Assembly: GCA_946011725.1 (NCBI GenBank)
Contig: CAMGBT010000001.1
Coordinates: forward strand, 40,858 to 104,857
Direction of reading: 5' to 3'
Source of the DNA: an uncultured Bacteroidales bacterium
GTDB lineage: Bacteria > Bacteroidota > Bacteroidia > Bacteroidales > Muribaculaceae
Length of the DNA: 64,000 bases
The notes beneath the pieces were generated by a model. It made no database searches. It was not told the origin of the DNA and saw only the letters and a program-made list of their open reading frames with translations. The position numbers and the translations under genes were made by a program. Within the stretch, counting starts at the first letter, position 1, and the number at the start of each line of letters is the position of its first letter. Shown here one piece after another: positions 26,967-35,927 of this stretch.

Positions 26967-28289
26967 CTACAATAGGATTTCGCTGAGGGTGGGGTGTGCG
27001 TGGATGTATCGGCGGGGCAGGTCGGTCAGGGGGGTGCGGTCGGTGACCAACAGGGTGGCTTCGGCCACGAGGTCGGCTGCGTGGGCACCGAGCACGGTCG
27101 CGTCGAGCAACGCGCCGGAGGCTTCGTCCACCAACAGTTTGGCGGTGCCGTCGGCGGCGCCCATGGCGCAGGCTTTGCCGTTGGAGGCGAAAGATTTGCG
27201 CACCACTTTGTAGCTGACGCCGGCGGCATCGAGTGCGGCGGGAGTCGGGCCTACCATGGCGATTTCGGGGGTGGTGAACACAACCGAGGGCACACGTGCG
27301 GCATCGAACAGGGCGGGATTGTCCTCAGCTACCACGCGTGCTTGCGCTGTGGCGGCGTGGGCCAGCATGAGCAAGCCGTTGCAGTCGCCGATGGCGTAGA
27401 TACCTTCGACGGATGTGCGCATACGTTCGTCCACTTCCACGAAGCCGCGGCGCGAGATGTTCACGCCCGCTTCGGCAGCACCTTGCGGCACCACGGGCCG
27501 ACGGCCGACGGCCATCACCACCATCTCGGCTTGCACCTGCACCGGGCCGCGCTTGCCTTGGTATGTGACAGTGCGCGAGCCGTCGGGGTTGGCGGCGATG
27601 CTTTCCACGGCGGCGCCCACCACCACGTTGATGCCGCGGCGCGAGAGGGCGGTGCGCAGGCGTTTGGCCATGTCGCTATCGAATGGCGGCAGAATCTCCT
27701 TGCAGTATTCCACCACGGTGGTTTCCACGCCGAGAGCGTTGAAAATCGAGGCGAACTCCATGCCTATGACGCCGCCGCCGATGATTACGGCCGATGCGGG
27801 TAAGGAGTCGGCGGCGAGCACGTCGTCGCTGGTTACGGCCAATTCGGCGCCGGGGATGGGAAGGCGTGCCGGCTCGCTGCCGGTGGCAATAACGATGCGC
27901 TTCGCGACTGTAAATTCTTGATCGCCAACGGTTACGGTGTGTGATGAAGTGATGCGAGCCTCACCTTCCACATAGATGGCGTCCTTGACTACGGCGCGCA
28001 CGCCTTGCTGCAAGTTGTCGATGACCGACAGCATGCGTTGGCGGGCGGTGGCATAGTCGATGCCGTTGAAAGTGACGTTCACACCGAATTGCTCAGCCTT
28101 GCGAGCATTGAGCACGGCTTCGGCGGTGGCGCACAGGCACTTGGTGGGGATGCATCCGCGGTTGAGGCATGTACCGCCCGGAGCGGAGCGCTCCACCAGT
28201 ACGGTGGATTCGCCCGCTTCGCACAGCATTGCGGCCAACTCGTAGCCGCCGGGACCGGCGCCGATGATTACGTTATCTACTTGTTGCAT
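26967..28289 (-). CDS. lpd: Dihydrolipoyl dehydrogenase (glycine cleavage L protein)
   Basis: This 440-residue FAD/NAD-dependent enzyme has the N-terminal FAD motif VIIGAGPGGYELA and the redox-active disulfide GGTCLNRGCIPTKCL. It also has an NAD-binding AVIIGGGVIGMEFASIF and the C-terminal catalytic His in YIHAHPTLSE. It reoxidises the dihydrolipoyl arm of GcvH. It overlaps gcvPB by 13 bases and closes the operon, so it is probably the dedicated L protein. Confidence 0.93.
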   Translation of the reverse strand: MQQVDNVIIGAGPGGYELAAMLCEAGESTVLVERSAPGGTCLNRGCIPTKCLCATAEAVLNARKAEQFGVNVTFNGIDYATARQRMLSVIDNLQQGVRAVVKDAIYVEGEARITSSHTVTVGDQEFTVAKRIVIATGSEPARLPIPGAELAVTSDDVLAADSLPASAVIIGGGVIGMEFASIFNALGVETTVVEYCKEILPPFDSDMAKRLRTALSRRGINVVVGAAVESIAANPDGSRTVTYQGKRGPVQVQAEMVVMAVGRRPVVPQGAAEAGVNISRRGFVEVDERMRTSVEGIYAIGDCNGLLMLAHAATAQARVVAEDNPALFDAARVPSVVFTTPEIAMVGPTPAALDAAGVSYKVVRKSFASNGKACAMGAADGTAKLLVDEASGALLDATVLGAHAADLVAEATLLVTDRTPLTDLPRRYIHAHPTLSEILL

Positions 28290-29740
28290 AGCTCTTTATA
28301 AGTAACGATGGGATGCAGAGCGGCTTCGGTGTCGTCGGGGCGTACAGCCGGAGTGAGGTGCGGTGCTTCCTTCACCACCTCGGGCGATTCGGCAGCTTCG
28401 CGGGCGATTTGGCGCATGGCTTCGCAGAAAGTGTCGAGTGTGTCGAGGCTTTCGGTTTCGGTGGGCTCAATCATGAGCGACTCGTGGAAGAGCAGCGGGA
28501 AGTATATAGTGGGAGCGTGGAAGCCCATATCGAGCAGGCGTTTGGCCACGTTGAGGGTGGTGACGCCGGTGGACTTGTCGATGAGGCCATCGAACACGAA
28601 CTCGTGCTTGCACGGGCCGGGGATGGGCAGCAGGTAGAGGCCTTTGAGGCGGTGCATCACATAGTTGGCATTGAGTGTGGCCAACGGGCCAACGTGAGCA
28701 AGGCCGTCGCAGCCCATAGTGAGGATGTAGGCCCATGCGCGGATGAGCACGCCATAGTTGCCGAGGTTCGAAGAGATACGGCCGAGGGCGGTGGCGCTGT
28801 GTTGGTCAACGGAGAACGAGCCGTCGGCGAGTTTCACCACGCGCGGCGAGGGCAAGAACTGCTCCAAGCCGGCACGCACGCCAACCGGACCGGCGCCGGG
28901 ACCGCCGCCGCCGTGCGGTGTGGAGAAAGTCTTGTGCAGGTTGATGTGCATAACGTCGAAGCCCATGTCGCCGGGGCGAGCCACGCCCAACATGGGGTTG
29001 AGGTTGGCGCCGTCGTAGTATAGCAGGGCGCCGGCAGCGTGCACCGCTTCGGCGATTTCAGGGATGTGCTTTTCGAACATGCCCACGGTGTTGGGGTTGG
29101 TCATCATCATGGCGGCCACGGTGTTGTCGAGCTTCGAGCGAAGGTCGTCAACGTCGACGGTGCCATCGGCCAAGCTCTTCACCTCCACCACTTCGTAGCC
29201 GCAGACGGCGGCGGAAGCGGGGTTGGTGCCGTGAGCGGAGTCGGGCACGAGCACCTTGGTGCGAGCCGAGTCGCCGCGGTGGTCGTGGTAAGCGTGAATC
29301 ACCATCAAACCGGTGAGCTCGCCGTGAGCGCCGGCATAGGGATTGAGGGTGAACTCGCTCATGCCGCCGATTTCGCTGAGGCTTTGTTGCAACTCATAAT
29401 AGAGTTGGAGCGCGCCTTGCATGGTGGCGGCTGGTTGCTTGGGGTGGATGGCAGCGAAGCCGGGGTCAGAGGCCAGCAGGTCGTTCACCTTGGGATTGTA
29501 CTTCATGGTGCACGAGCCCAAGGGGTAGAAGCCGGTGTCTACGCCGAAGTTGTTGGTTGACTGGTTGTTATAGTGACGTACCACGGTAGGCTCGTCCACT
29601 TCGGGCAGCTCGGCCGGAGTTTGGCGCAGCAGGTTTTCGGGCAGCTGCGGCATGGGTGCATCGCCCTCGGCGAAATAGAAACCTCGGCGGCCGGGACGTG
29701 AGTAATCGAAAATGAGTTTTTCGTATAGTTGACGGTTCAT
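28277..29740 (-). CDS. gcvPB: Glycine dehydrogenase (decarboxylating) subunit 2
   Basis: This 487-residue PLP subunit of the split P protein has the cofactor lysine in MHINLHKTFSTPHGGGGPGAG, plus GSCTMKYNPK near residue 75 and SAHGTNPASA. It decarboxylates glycine and transfers the methylamine to the lipoyl arm of GcvH. The split P1/P2 form here replaces the single ~950-residue GcvP of many other bacteria. It is 3 bp downstream of gcvPA. Confidence 0.96.
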   Translation of the reverse strand: MNRQLYEKLIFDYSRPGRRGFYFAEGDAPMPQLPENLLRQTPAELPEVDEPTVVRHYNNQSTNNFGVDTGFYPLGSCTMKYNPKVNDLLASDPGFAAIHPKQPAATMQGALQLYYELQQSLSEIGGMSEFTLNPYAGAHGELTGLMVIHAYHDHRGDSARTKVLVPDSAHGTNPASAAVCGYEVVEVKSLADGTVDVDDLRSKLDNTVAAMMMTNPNTVGMFEKHIPEIAEAVHAAGALLYYDGANLNPMLGVARPGDMGFDVMHINLHKTFSTPHGGGGPGAGPVGVRAGLEQFLPSPRVVKLADGSFSVDQHSATALGRISSNLGNYGVLIRAWAYILTMGCDGLAHVGPLATLNANYVMHRLKGLYLLPIPGPCKHEFVFDGLIDKSTGVTTLNVAKRLLDMGFHAPTIYFPLLFHESLMIEPTETESLDTLDTFCEAMRQIAREAAESPEVVKEAPHLTPAVRPDDTEAALHPIVTYKELCNK

Positions 29741-29743
29741 GGC

Positions 29744-31066
29744 TTAGAGGTTTTCGAGGGTTGATACGTAAGTTTGGATAGCTTCTTCGGAGCAGCATTC
29801 GGTGGCGGCCACGAGCAGGCGGTTGTCGGCGATGGCCACGCCGGCGAGGATGCCTTTGGCCACGAGTGCGTCGATAAGTTGCTGAGCGCTAACGCCTTGC
29901 AGGTCGATGGCAAACTCGTGGAGGAACGGCTTGTCGGGGAATGCGAGGCGTGCTTTGCCGGTGGCTACCAAAGCGGCCGCTAAGCGGTGGGCTTTGTCGG
30001 CGCTGATAGCGTTTACTTGGCGCAGGCCTTCGTTGCCCAAGAGCGAGAGGTAGATGGCGGCGCGGAGCGTCATCACGCCTTGGTTGGAGCAAATGTTGGA
30101 GGTGGCTTTCTCGCGGCGGATGTGTTGCTCGCGCGCTTGGAGCGTGAGCACGAAGGTGCGCTGACCATTTTTATCGGTGGTAGCGCCCACGATGCGGCCG
30201 GGAATCTTGCGCATCAGCGCCTTGGTGCAGCACATGTAGCCAAGGTAGGGACCACCCACGCACAGCGGCATGCCGAGCGACTGAGCGTCGCCCACGGCGA
30301 TGTCGGCGCCCCATTTGCCGGCAGGACGAATCACGGCCAAGGGCGATGCGGGCGAGTTGATCACCAACAGCGCTTTGGCGGCATGCACCTTGTCGGCCAC
30401 GCCGGAGAGGTCTTCCACAATGCCATAGTAGTTAGGCTGGGGAAGCACCACCGCGGCCACGTCGCCCTTTTGCAGCAGTTGCTCCATGGCTACGAGGTCG
30501 GTAACGCCGTCGGCTTCGGGGATGAGGTCGAGGTCGATGCGGTGATAGCGAGCGTAAGTGCGCATCACATCAATCACATCGGGATTGAGCGTGGCCGATA
30601 CCAACGCACGGCGGCGCTTGCGGGTGGCGTTCACGGCCATGATGATGGCTTCGGCCGAGGCGGTGGCGCCGTCGTACATCGAAGCGTTGCACACGTCCAT
30701 AGCGGTGAGTTGAGCCAACATTGATTGGTACTCGAAGATGTATTGGAGCGTGCCTTGAGAGATTTCCGATTGATAGGGGGTGTAGGAGGTGAGATACTCC
30801 GAGCGGCTCACGATGGAGTCGACCACGGCGGGGCAGAAGTGAGCATAAGCGCCGGCGCCGGCAAAACATTCCAAAGCGGTGTTTTGCAACGCGGCGAATT
30901 GGCGGCGCACTTGCTGCTCGTCGCGAGCGGCGGGCAGATTATAGTTGCGGCCTAAGCGCAGCTGCTCGGGCACGTCGGCATACAAGTCCATAATGGACTT
31001 GGCGCCGCACACATCGAGCATGTGCTGCACATCCTCAGCGGTGTGAGGGAAATATCGGTGTGCCAT
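29744..31066 (-). CDS. gcvPA: Glycine dehydrogenase (decarboxylating) subunit 1
   Basis: The 440-residue protein starts MAHRYFPHTAEDVQHML and contains TPYQSEISQGTLQYIFEYQ and NASMYDGATASAEA, characteristic of the alpha subunit of the split P protein. It pairs with GcvPB to make the active tetramer and lacks the PLP lysine itself. It is 6 bp downstream of gcvH. Confidence 0.96.
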   Translation of the reverse strand: MAHRYFPHTAEDVQHMLDVCGAKSIMDLYADVPEQLRLGRNYNLPAARDEQQVRRQFAALQNTALECFAGAGAYAHFCPAVVDSIVSRSEYLTSYTPYQSEISQGTLQYIFEYQSMLAQLTAMDVCNASMYDGATASAEAIIMAVNATRKRRRALVSATLNPDVIDVMRTYARYHRIDLDLIPEADGVTDLVAMEQLLQKGDVAAVVLPQPNYYGIVEDLSGVADKVHAAKALLVINSPASPLAVIRPAGKWGADIAVGDAQSLGMPLCVGGPYLGYMCCTKALMRKIPGRIVGATTDKNGQRTFVLTLQAREQHIRREKATSNICSNQGVMTLRAAIYLSLLGNEGLRQVNAISADKAHRLAAALVATGKARLAFPDKPFLHEFAIDLQGVSAQQLIDALVAKGILAGVAIADNRLLVAATECCSEEAIQTYVSTLENL

Positions 31067-31072
31067 AGCGGA

Positions 31073-31450
31073 TTAGTGTTTTTCGGCGGCGCACACTTCG
31101 GCGTAAGCTTCGGGCGAGAGGAGGTCGTCGAGCTGAGCGGGGTCGCTCATTTCCACCTTGATGATCCAGTTGGTTTCGGGATCTTCGTTGATCAGGCGAG
31201 GATTGTCCACGAGGTCTTCGTTGACTTCCACCACCACGCCGCTAACGGGGGAGAACAGGTCGGAGGCGGCTTTCACGCTTTCGATGGCGCCGAATTCTTC
31301 GCCGGCTTCCACTTTGTCGTCCACTTCGGGCATGTCAACGTACACCACGTTGCCCAGTTGTTCGGCAGCGAATTTGGAGATGCCGATGTAAGCGATGTTG
31401 CCCTCCACGCGGGCGTATTCGTGCGATTTCAGGAAATAAGTTTTGCTCAT
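31073..31450 (-). CDS. gcvH: Glycine cleavage system H protein
   Basis: This 125-residue carrier has the lipoylated lysine in GAIESVKAASDLFSPVSG, a flanking GNVVYVDMPEVDD strand and VNEDLVDNPRLINEDP. Length is usual for the family. It shuttles the aminomethyl group between P, T and L proteins. LplA, encoded first in this operon, is the likely lipoylating enzyme. Confidence 0.97.
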   Translation of the reverse strand: MSKTYFLKSHEYARVEGNIAYIGISKFAAEQLGNVVYVDMPEVDDKVEAGEEFGAIESVKAASDLFSPVSGVVVEVNEDLVDNPRLINEDPETNWIIKVEMSDPAQLDDLLSPEAYAEVCAAEKH

Positions 31451-31476
31451 AATATATGTCGGTTTTTGAGGGTTAT

Positions 31477-32562
31477 TTATTTTTTGTAGTTGGGGGTATA
31501 GAAACGTTTTTTGATTACTTTTGCGGGGAACACTTTGCGGCGCACTTGCACTTGGAGCGGGGTGTCGAGCTTGGCGTGAGCGGCATCCACCAAGGCCATG
31601 GCGAGATTGCGATCGAGCGAAATGGAGTGGTAACCGGTGGTGATAGTGCCCACTTTGTTGCCTTCCATATCGAGCACATCGTAGCCGTGGCGGGCGATGG
31701 CGCGGCCGTCGATTTCGAGACCGATCACACGCTGTTTGGGGCCTTCGGCCTTCTGAGCCACGAGTGCGTCGCGGCCGATGAATTCAGCCTTGTCGAGCTT
31801 GGCGAACATCCTCAATCCGGCCATGATGGGGGTGATGTCGTCGGTGAGCTCGTTGCCGTACAGAGGCAAGCCGGCTTCGAAGCGCAGGGTGTCGCGACAG
31901 CCCAATCCGCAGGGAGCCACGCCGGCTTTCATCAACTTCTGCCAAGCGTCGACCACCGTGGATTCAGCGGCATAGAATTCGAAGCCGTCTTCGCCGGTGT
32001 AGCCGGTGCGGCTCACCAGAGCGCGTTCGCCGGTGGGCAGTTCCACCACTTTGAAGGTGTAGAAGCCGAGGTCGGCACAGTTGATGCCCAGCACGTTGAG
32101 CATAGTTTCTTCAGCCTTGGGGCCTTGGATGGCCAGTTCGGCGGTAACTTCGCACAGGTCTTCGACCAAGGTGCCGGGCAGCACGTTTTCGCGAATCCAT
32201 GCAAGGTCTTTATCAATGTTGGCAGCGTTGATTACCAACAGGTAGGAGGTGTCGGAGAATTTGTACACGAGCAGGTCGTCGACCACGCCGCCGGAGGGGT
32301 TGGTGAGCATGCCGTAGACCACTTGGCCGGGGGCTAAGGGAGCAACGTCGCCGCAGAAGATGTGGTTGACCGCTTCGGTGGCGTTATCGCCGTGGAGGTG
32401 CACTTCGCCCATGTGGGAAACGTCGAACACGCCCACGTTGTGGCGCACAGCGTTGTGCTCGGCTTCGATGCCTTCGTAGCTGATGGGCATGTCGTAGCCG
32501 GCGAAGGGCGACATCAGAGCGCCCAGGGCAGTGTGATGAGAATGTAAGCAGGTAGTTTTCAT
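31477..32562 (-). CDS. gcvT: Aminomethyltransferase (glycine cleavage T protein)
   Basis: The 361-residue protein begins MKTTCLHSHHTALGALMSPFAGYDMPISYEG, with the family signature GVFDVSHMGEV near residue 43 and SRTGYTGEDGFEFY for folate and substrate binding. It releases ammonia and passes the methylene group to tetrahydrofolate. It is second in the operon, between lplA and gcvH. Confidence 0.97.
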   Translation of the reverse strand: MKTTCLHSHHTALGALMSPFAGYDMPISYEGIEAEHNAVRHNVGVFDVSHMGEVHLHGDNATEAVNHIFCGDVAPLAPGQVVYGMLTNPSGGVVDDLLVYKFSDTSYLLVINAANIDKDLAWIRENVLPGTLVEDLCEVTAELAIQGPKAEETMLNVLGINCADLGFYTFKVVELPTGERALVSRTGYTGEDGFEFYAAESTVVDAWQKLMKAGVAPCGLGCRDTLRFEAGLPLYGNELTDDITPIMAGLRMFAKLDKAEFIGRDALVAQKAEGPKQRVIGLEIDGRAIARHGYDVLDMEGNKVGTITTGYHSISLDRNLAMALVDAAHAKLDTPLQVQVRRKVFPAKVIKKRFYTPNYKK

Positions 32563-32595
32563 GGTTGTAATAAGTGGGCTATATCAAGCCTGAGA

Positions 32596-33588
32596 TTAAG
32601 GATTAGTTTTTGATTCGAGAATTACGTTGGCGAGGGCTTCGGCGGTGAGGCCGGCCACGATTTGCTCCACATTGAGCGGTTGGAGGCATTGCATCAGCGC
32701 TTCGCGTTCGGCTTTGATGCCGCAAAGATGGGCCAACAGCTCGCTGTCGATGTCCTTGAGCGGGAAGAAGTCGCCCGACAGGCGCGGGTTTTCGATGAGG
32801 CCGTCGGCGGAGAGTTGGCAGGAGAATTGCAGTTCGCCCACGCCTTCCACGCGGTGCGGCTGCACGGTGCGAGCGGTGTCGCGGTCGAGGCGGAAGCTGT
32901 CGACCAAATACGTCTGCATAATCTCCTCCACGCCGGCGATGTCGGCTTCGCGGAGCATGTATTCTTCGTTGCAGAGGAACCCTAAGGCGTAGCCGATGAA
33001 TTGGTCGCAAGTGAGTTCGATGCCTTGCGCTTTGAGGGTGGTAACGCGCGCGGGCACTGATTTCACGCCCTTGGCGCTCAGTTTGGCTCGCGACGGGGTC
33101 AGAGCCTTGCTCATGGTGGGGAAATCGGCATCGTAGAGCATGGTGCCGTGGACGATGCTACGTCCCGGCAGCGAGTAGAAGGCATTGCCGGCCACTTTCA
33201 TACCGTTGATTTCCACATCATTGCGCCCGGTGGGCTTGGCATCGAAGCCGATGGCACCCAGCATTTCGCAAATCATGTCGGTGTAACGGCGGAAGGTGCC
33301 GCTTACGCCCGTTTGCGGAGTGATGTAGGAGAACATAATATTGTGAGCATCGGAATACACGCATCCGCCGCCGCTTTTGCGCCGCCATACTTTGATGCCG
33401 TGCTCGGCGCAGAAGTCCATATCCACCTCAAGGTGCATTTGCTGGTGTCGGCCGCAAATCACCGTGGGCTGTACCTGCCATGCAAAGAGGTATTCGTCCG
33501 GGGGCAGATTCCGTGCCACCCATTCTTCCAAAGCAAGGTAAAAGGGAAGAATGCGATCCTCATGCGTTGGCAATTCTATCAGTTTCAT
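32596..33588 (-). CDS. lplA: Lipoate--protein ligase
   Basis: This 330-residue protein has RRKSGGGCVYSDAHNIMFSYI near residue 73 and NDVEINGMKVAGNAFY, the hallmark lipoyl-AMP binding segments of LplA. A C-terminal accessory domain is also present. LplA activates and attaches free lipoate to carrier lysines. Being the first gene of the glycine cleavage operon, it implies that the cell scavenges lipoate to charge GcvH. Confidence 0.93.
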   Translation of the reverse strand: MKLIELPTHEDRILPFYLALEEWVARNLPPDEYLFAWQVQPTVICGRHQQMHLEVDMDFCAEHGIKVWRRKSGGGCVYSDAHNIMFSYITPQTGVSGTFRRYTDMICEMLGAIGFDAKPTGRNDVEINGMKVAGNAFYSLPGRSIVHGTMLYDADFPTMSKALTPSRAKLSAKGVKSVPARVTTLKAQGIELTCDQFIGYALGFLCNEEYMLREADIAGVEEIMQTYLVDSFRLDRDTARTVQPHRVEGVGELQFSCQLSADGLIENPRLSGDFFPLKDIDSELLAHLCGIKAEREALMQCLQPLNVEQIVAGLTAEALANVILESKTNP

Positions 33589-33653
33589 CGGGTTTAGTTA
33601 GGAGTTTTCACAAAAGAATTTCAGGTAAGAGTTGCCAAAATGAATTGACGCCC

Positions 33654-33661
33654 CAAATTTA
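33654..33661 (-). promoter_or_regulatory. -7 box of the lplA-gcv operon
   Basis: TAAATTTG on the minus strand, with TTG (plus-strand CAA at 33682-33684) 20 bp upstream. The leader to the lplA ATG is about 60 bases, and no glycine riboswitch fold is apparent in it. Confidence 0.7.
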
Positions 33662-33685
33662 CGAAAAATTCTTTTACGTTGCAAG

Positions 33686-33726
33686 AAAAAATCGTACTCC
33701 GAACCAAATTTTTTTTACGATTTTTT
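33686..33726 (-). terminator. Possible terminator overlapping the flippase stop codon
   Basis: The minus strand reads AAAAAATCGTA, a 19-base spacer, then TACGATTTTTT. This is an A-T hairpin that ends in a T-run and includes the stop codon at 33715-33717. The stem is weak in G+C, so function is uncertain. Confidence 0.4.
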
Positions 33727-35211
33727 TAGCACGTGGGCCAACACTTCGGATTGGATGGCCGAACGAGTCAGGCGATTGGCCGTCATGTAGAGTGCGGCAC
33801 CGAGGATCAGTTGGGCGGCGAGAATCAGCGCCGGGTGCCACGGCAAGTTGGTGAGCAGCATCATCGGCACGGCTATGGCGCAGGTGAAAGCGGAGTAGGG
33901 GGCTAATGCCAACAGCAGTTGCTTAACCCCGAGGCCGCTGAGGCGTCCGGTGTAGATAAGGGTCACCACCCAGGTGATTAGCGAGGCCAACAGTTGGCCG
34001 TAGATCATGATGCCCACGCCGTACACCGGGTTGCCGTCGCGGCTTAGGTTGATAAACGGCATGGTAGCCAGCAGCAGCGCCAACGCAAGTCCGTCGCGCA
34101 AGATTTCCATGCGCAGGATGATTTTGGCGTTGCCCACGGCCAGCAGGATGTTATTGTACAGCCCGGTCAACACGGTGAAGATGCCGCGAATCAGCAGCAG
34201 CTGGAACAGCAAGATGGAATAGTCCCACTTCGTGCCGAAGAGCGTGTGGAAGATCGGTTCGGCCATGATGGCCAAGAAGATGAATGCGGGGATGACCAAG
34301 TAGGCGGTGAAGCGGTTGATTTTGGCCGCCACGGAGCGGAAGCGAGCCGGATCGTCCTGCACAGCCGACAGCGTGGGCAGGAAGGTGGAAGTGATCACTT
34401 GCGACACGCTCATGATGCCCATTTTGCTCCACTTGTCGCTCTGCGTGTAGTAGCCTAACGCGGTGAGCCCCACGCGGTTACCGATCAAGAAGGAGTAGAT
34501 ATTGAGAAAAACGGTGTTGAGAAATGATGTGAACATCATCTTGGTGCCGATCGACAAGAAGCCGCGCAAGATGGTGAAAGAGAATCGCATCTCGGGCCAC
34601 CAGCGTTGGGTGATCCACAGCGTGAGCGACTTCACTGCCGCCAAGATTACGGTTTGCCACACGATGGCCCACGCTCCATAGCCGGCCACGGCCAAGTAAA
34701 TGCCCACCGCGGCGCCGGCCACCAAGCCGAGCGCGTTGCTCACCGCCACCATTTTCACATCCATCCGCTTCATCAGGCGGTTGGTCTGCACAATGGCAGA
34801 GGCGTTGAGAATCATCGACAGGAACATCACCCGCGAGAGCGGAATCAGTCGTTGGTCGCCGTCGAAGCAGTCGGCAATCAGCGGTGCCGCTATATATAAT
34901 ATAATGTATAGCACTATTGCCACGGCCAAGTTGAACCACAGCACGGTGGAATAGTCGCTATGCGACGGTTCTTTGCGCTGAATCAGCGCGTAGGAGAAGC
35001 CGCTGTCGACCAGCAACGCGGCGAAGGCTTGAAACACCAACACCGCGCCCACCAGGCCGAAGTCGTCGTGCGACAGCAGATTGGCCAGCACGATGCCGGT
35101 GACGGCATAAAGCACTTGCTGCGAAAGCCGGTCGATGATGTTCCATTTCAACGACCCGGCCGTTCGCCGCTTGAGGTTATTGGCTGATGTAGAATCAGTT
35201 GTCTCCATCAA
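33715..35211 (-). CDS. Polysaccharide/lipid-linked oligosaccharide flippase (Wzx/PST family)
   Basis: This 498-residue protein has about 14 hydrophobic helices and the PST-family start GSLKWNIIDRLSQQVLYAVTG, then HDDFGLVGAVLVFQAFAALLVDSGF. Such proteins flip undecaprenyl-linked sugar units across the inner membrane for O-antigen or capsule assembly. No polymerase or glycosyltransferase genes are next to it, so the substrate is unknown. It overlaps the upstream GIN-domain gene by 17 bases and ends the dusB operon. Confidence 0.9.
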   Translation of the reverse strand: MMETTDSTSANNLKRRTAGSLKWNIIDRLSQQVLYAVTGIVLANLLSHDDFGLVGAVLVFQAFAALLVDSGFSYALIQRKEPSHSDYSTVLWFNLAVAIVLYIILYIAAPLIADCFDGDQRLIPLSRVMFLSMILNASAIVQTNRLMKRMDVKMVAVSNALGLVAGAAVGIYLAVAGYGAWAIVWQTVILAAVKSLTLWITQRWWPEMRFSFTILRGFLSIGTKMMFTSFLNTVFLNIYSFLIGNRVGLTALGYYTQSDKWSKMGIMSVSQVITSTFLPTLSAVQDDPARFRSVAAKINRFTAYLVIPAFIFLAIMAEPIFHTLFGTKWDYSILLFQLLLIRGIFTVLTGLYNNILLAVGNAKIILRMEILRDGLALALLLATMPFINLSRDGNPVYGVGIMIYGQLLASLITWVVTLIYTGRLSGLGVKQLLLALAPYSAFTCAIAVPMMLLTNLPWHPALILAAQLILGAALYMTANRLTRSAIQSEVLAHVLKKS

Positions 35212-35899
35212 CTCTTACGGCTTTCACACCGATGGAGCGGTTCGACACTGACTCGGGCTTGCCCACATAGTATACAACGCCGCTACCGGCACCGTAGATG
35301 GTGAGCTTCTGCACGGGGCGGCAGTCGATGGAGCCTGTGCCCAAGCTCGACACTTTCACTTCGCGCGCAATCAAGCCGCCGGCTTCCACCGTGCCTTTGC
35401 CCACGTTGGAGAACTTGGCACGGACCACTTCGCCGGAGACGATCACCACGTGGCCGTTGCCGGTTGAGATGCCGGCATCCAATTCGGTGGCCTCGATGTG
35501 GCGCACTAACACAGTGCCGTTGCCCACCACGCGCGCCTTGAATTTGGATTGCGGCAAATTGGTTTGAACCACCACGGTGGAATCGCCCTGGTTTTCAACC
35601 TCTTGCAGCTGAGATGAGTACACGCGAATCACGGGCACACCGGTCAAACTTTGGTCGCCATTGTCGAGCTGGATGGTGAGCGTGCCTTTCTTGTTGGAGA
35701 AAATCAGGCGCGATGACATAGCGGGTTCGCAGGTATAGTAGGCGAAGCCGGCCGAGTCGGCCGAGCAGTAGTATTCCACGTTGATGTCGTCGGTGATCTT
35801 GAGCTTGGTAAAGTCCTGCACTTGCAGCCGGTAGGTGTCCACTTGCGCAGTGGCAGTGAATGCCACAAAGCTAATGAGGAGGATGAGTAGTTTTTTCAT
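35195..35899 (-). CDS. Secreted head-GIN domain protein (DUF2807-like), paralog 2
   Basis: The start is the ATG at 35899 (MKKLLILLISFVAFTATAQ), a clear signal peptide, giving 234 residues; the ORF-track extension of 25 residues is rejected. The mature part is a repetitive beta-rich domain of the head-GIN type (VDTYRLQVQDFTKLKITDDINVEY). Alternating Val/Gly strands continue to the end. It is a paralog of the adjacent 35928 gene, 28 bp apart. Location outside the cytoplasm is likely; function is unknown. Confidence 0.82.
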   Translation of the reverse strand: MKKLLILLISFVAFTATAQVDTYRLQVQDFTKLKITDDINVEYYCSADSAGFAYYTCEPAMSSRLIFSNKKGTLTIQLDNGDQSLTGVPVIRVYSSQLQEVENQGDSTVVVQTNLPQSKFKARVVGNGTVLVRHIEATELDAGISTGNGHVVIVSGEVVRAKFSNVGKGTVEAGGLIAREVKVSSLGTGSIDCRPVQKLTIYGAGSGVVYYVGKPESVSNRSIGVKAVRVDGDN

Positions 35900-35927
35900 T
35901 ATGATGATATGGTAGATTGAGTGGTTG

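Noticed and set aside
33589-33653. Glycine riboswitch before the lplA-gcv operon
   Set aside because: The leader is only about 60 bases and AT-rich, too short for the tandem glycine aptamer, and no conserved core was seen.
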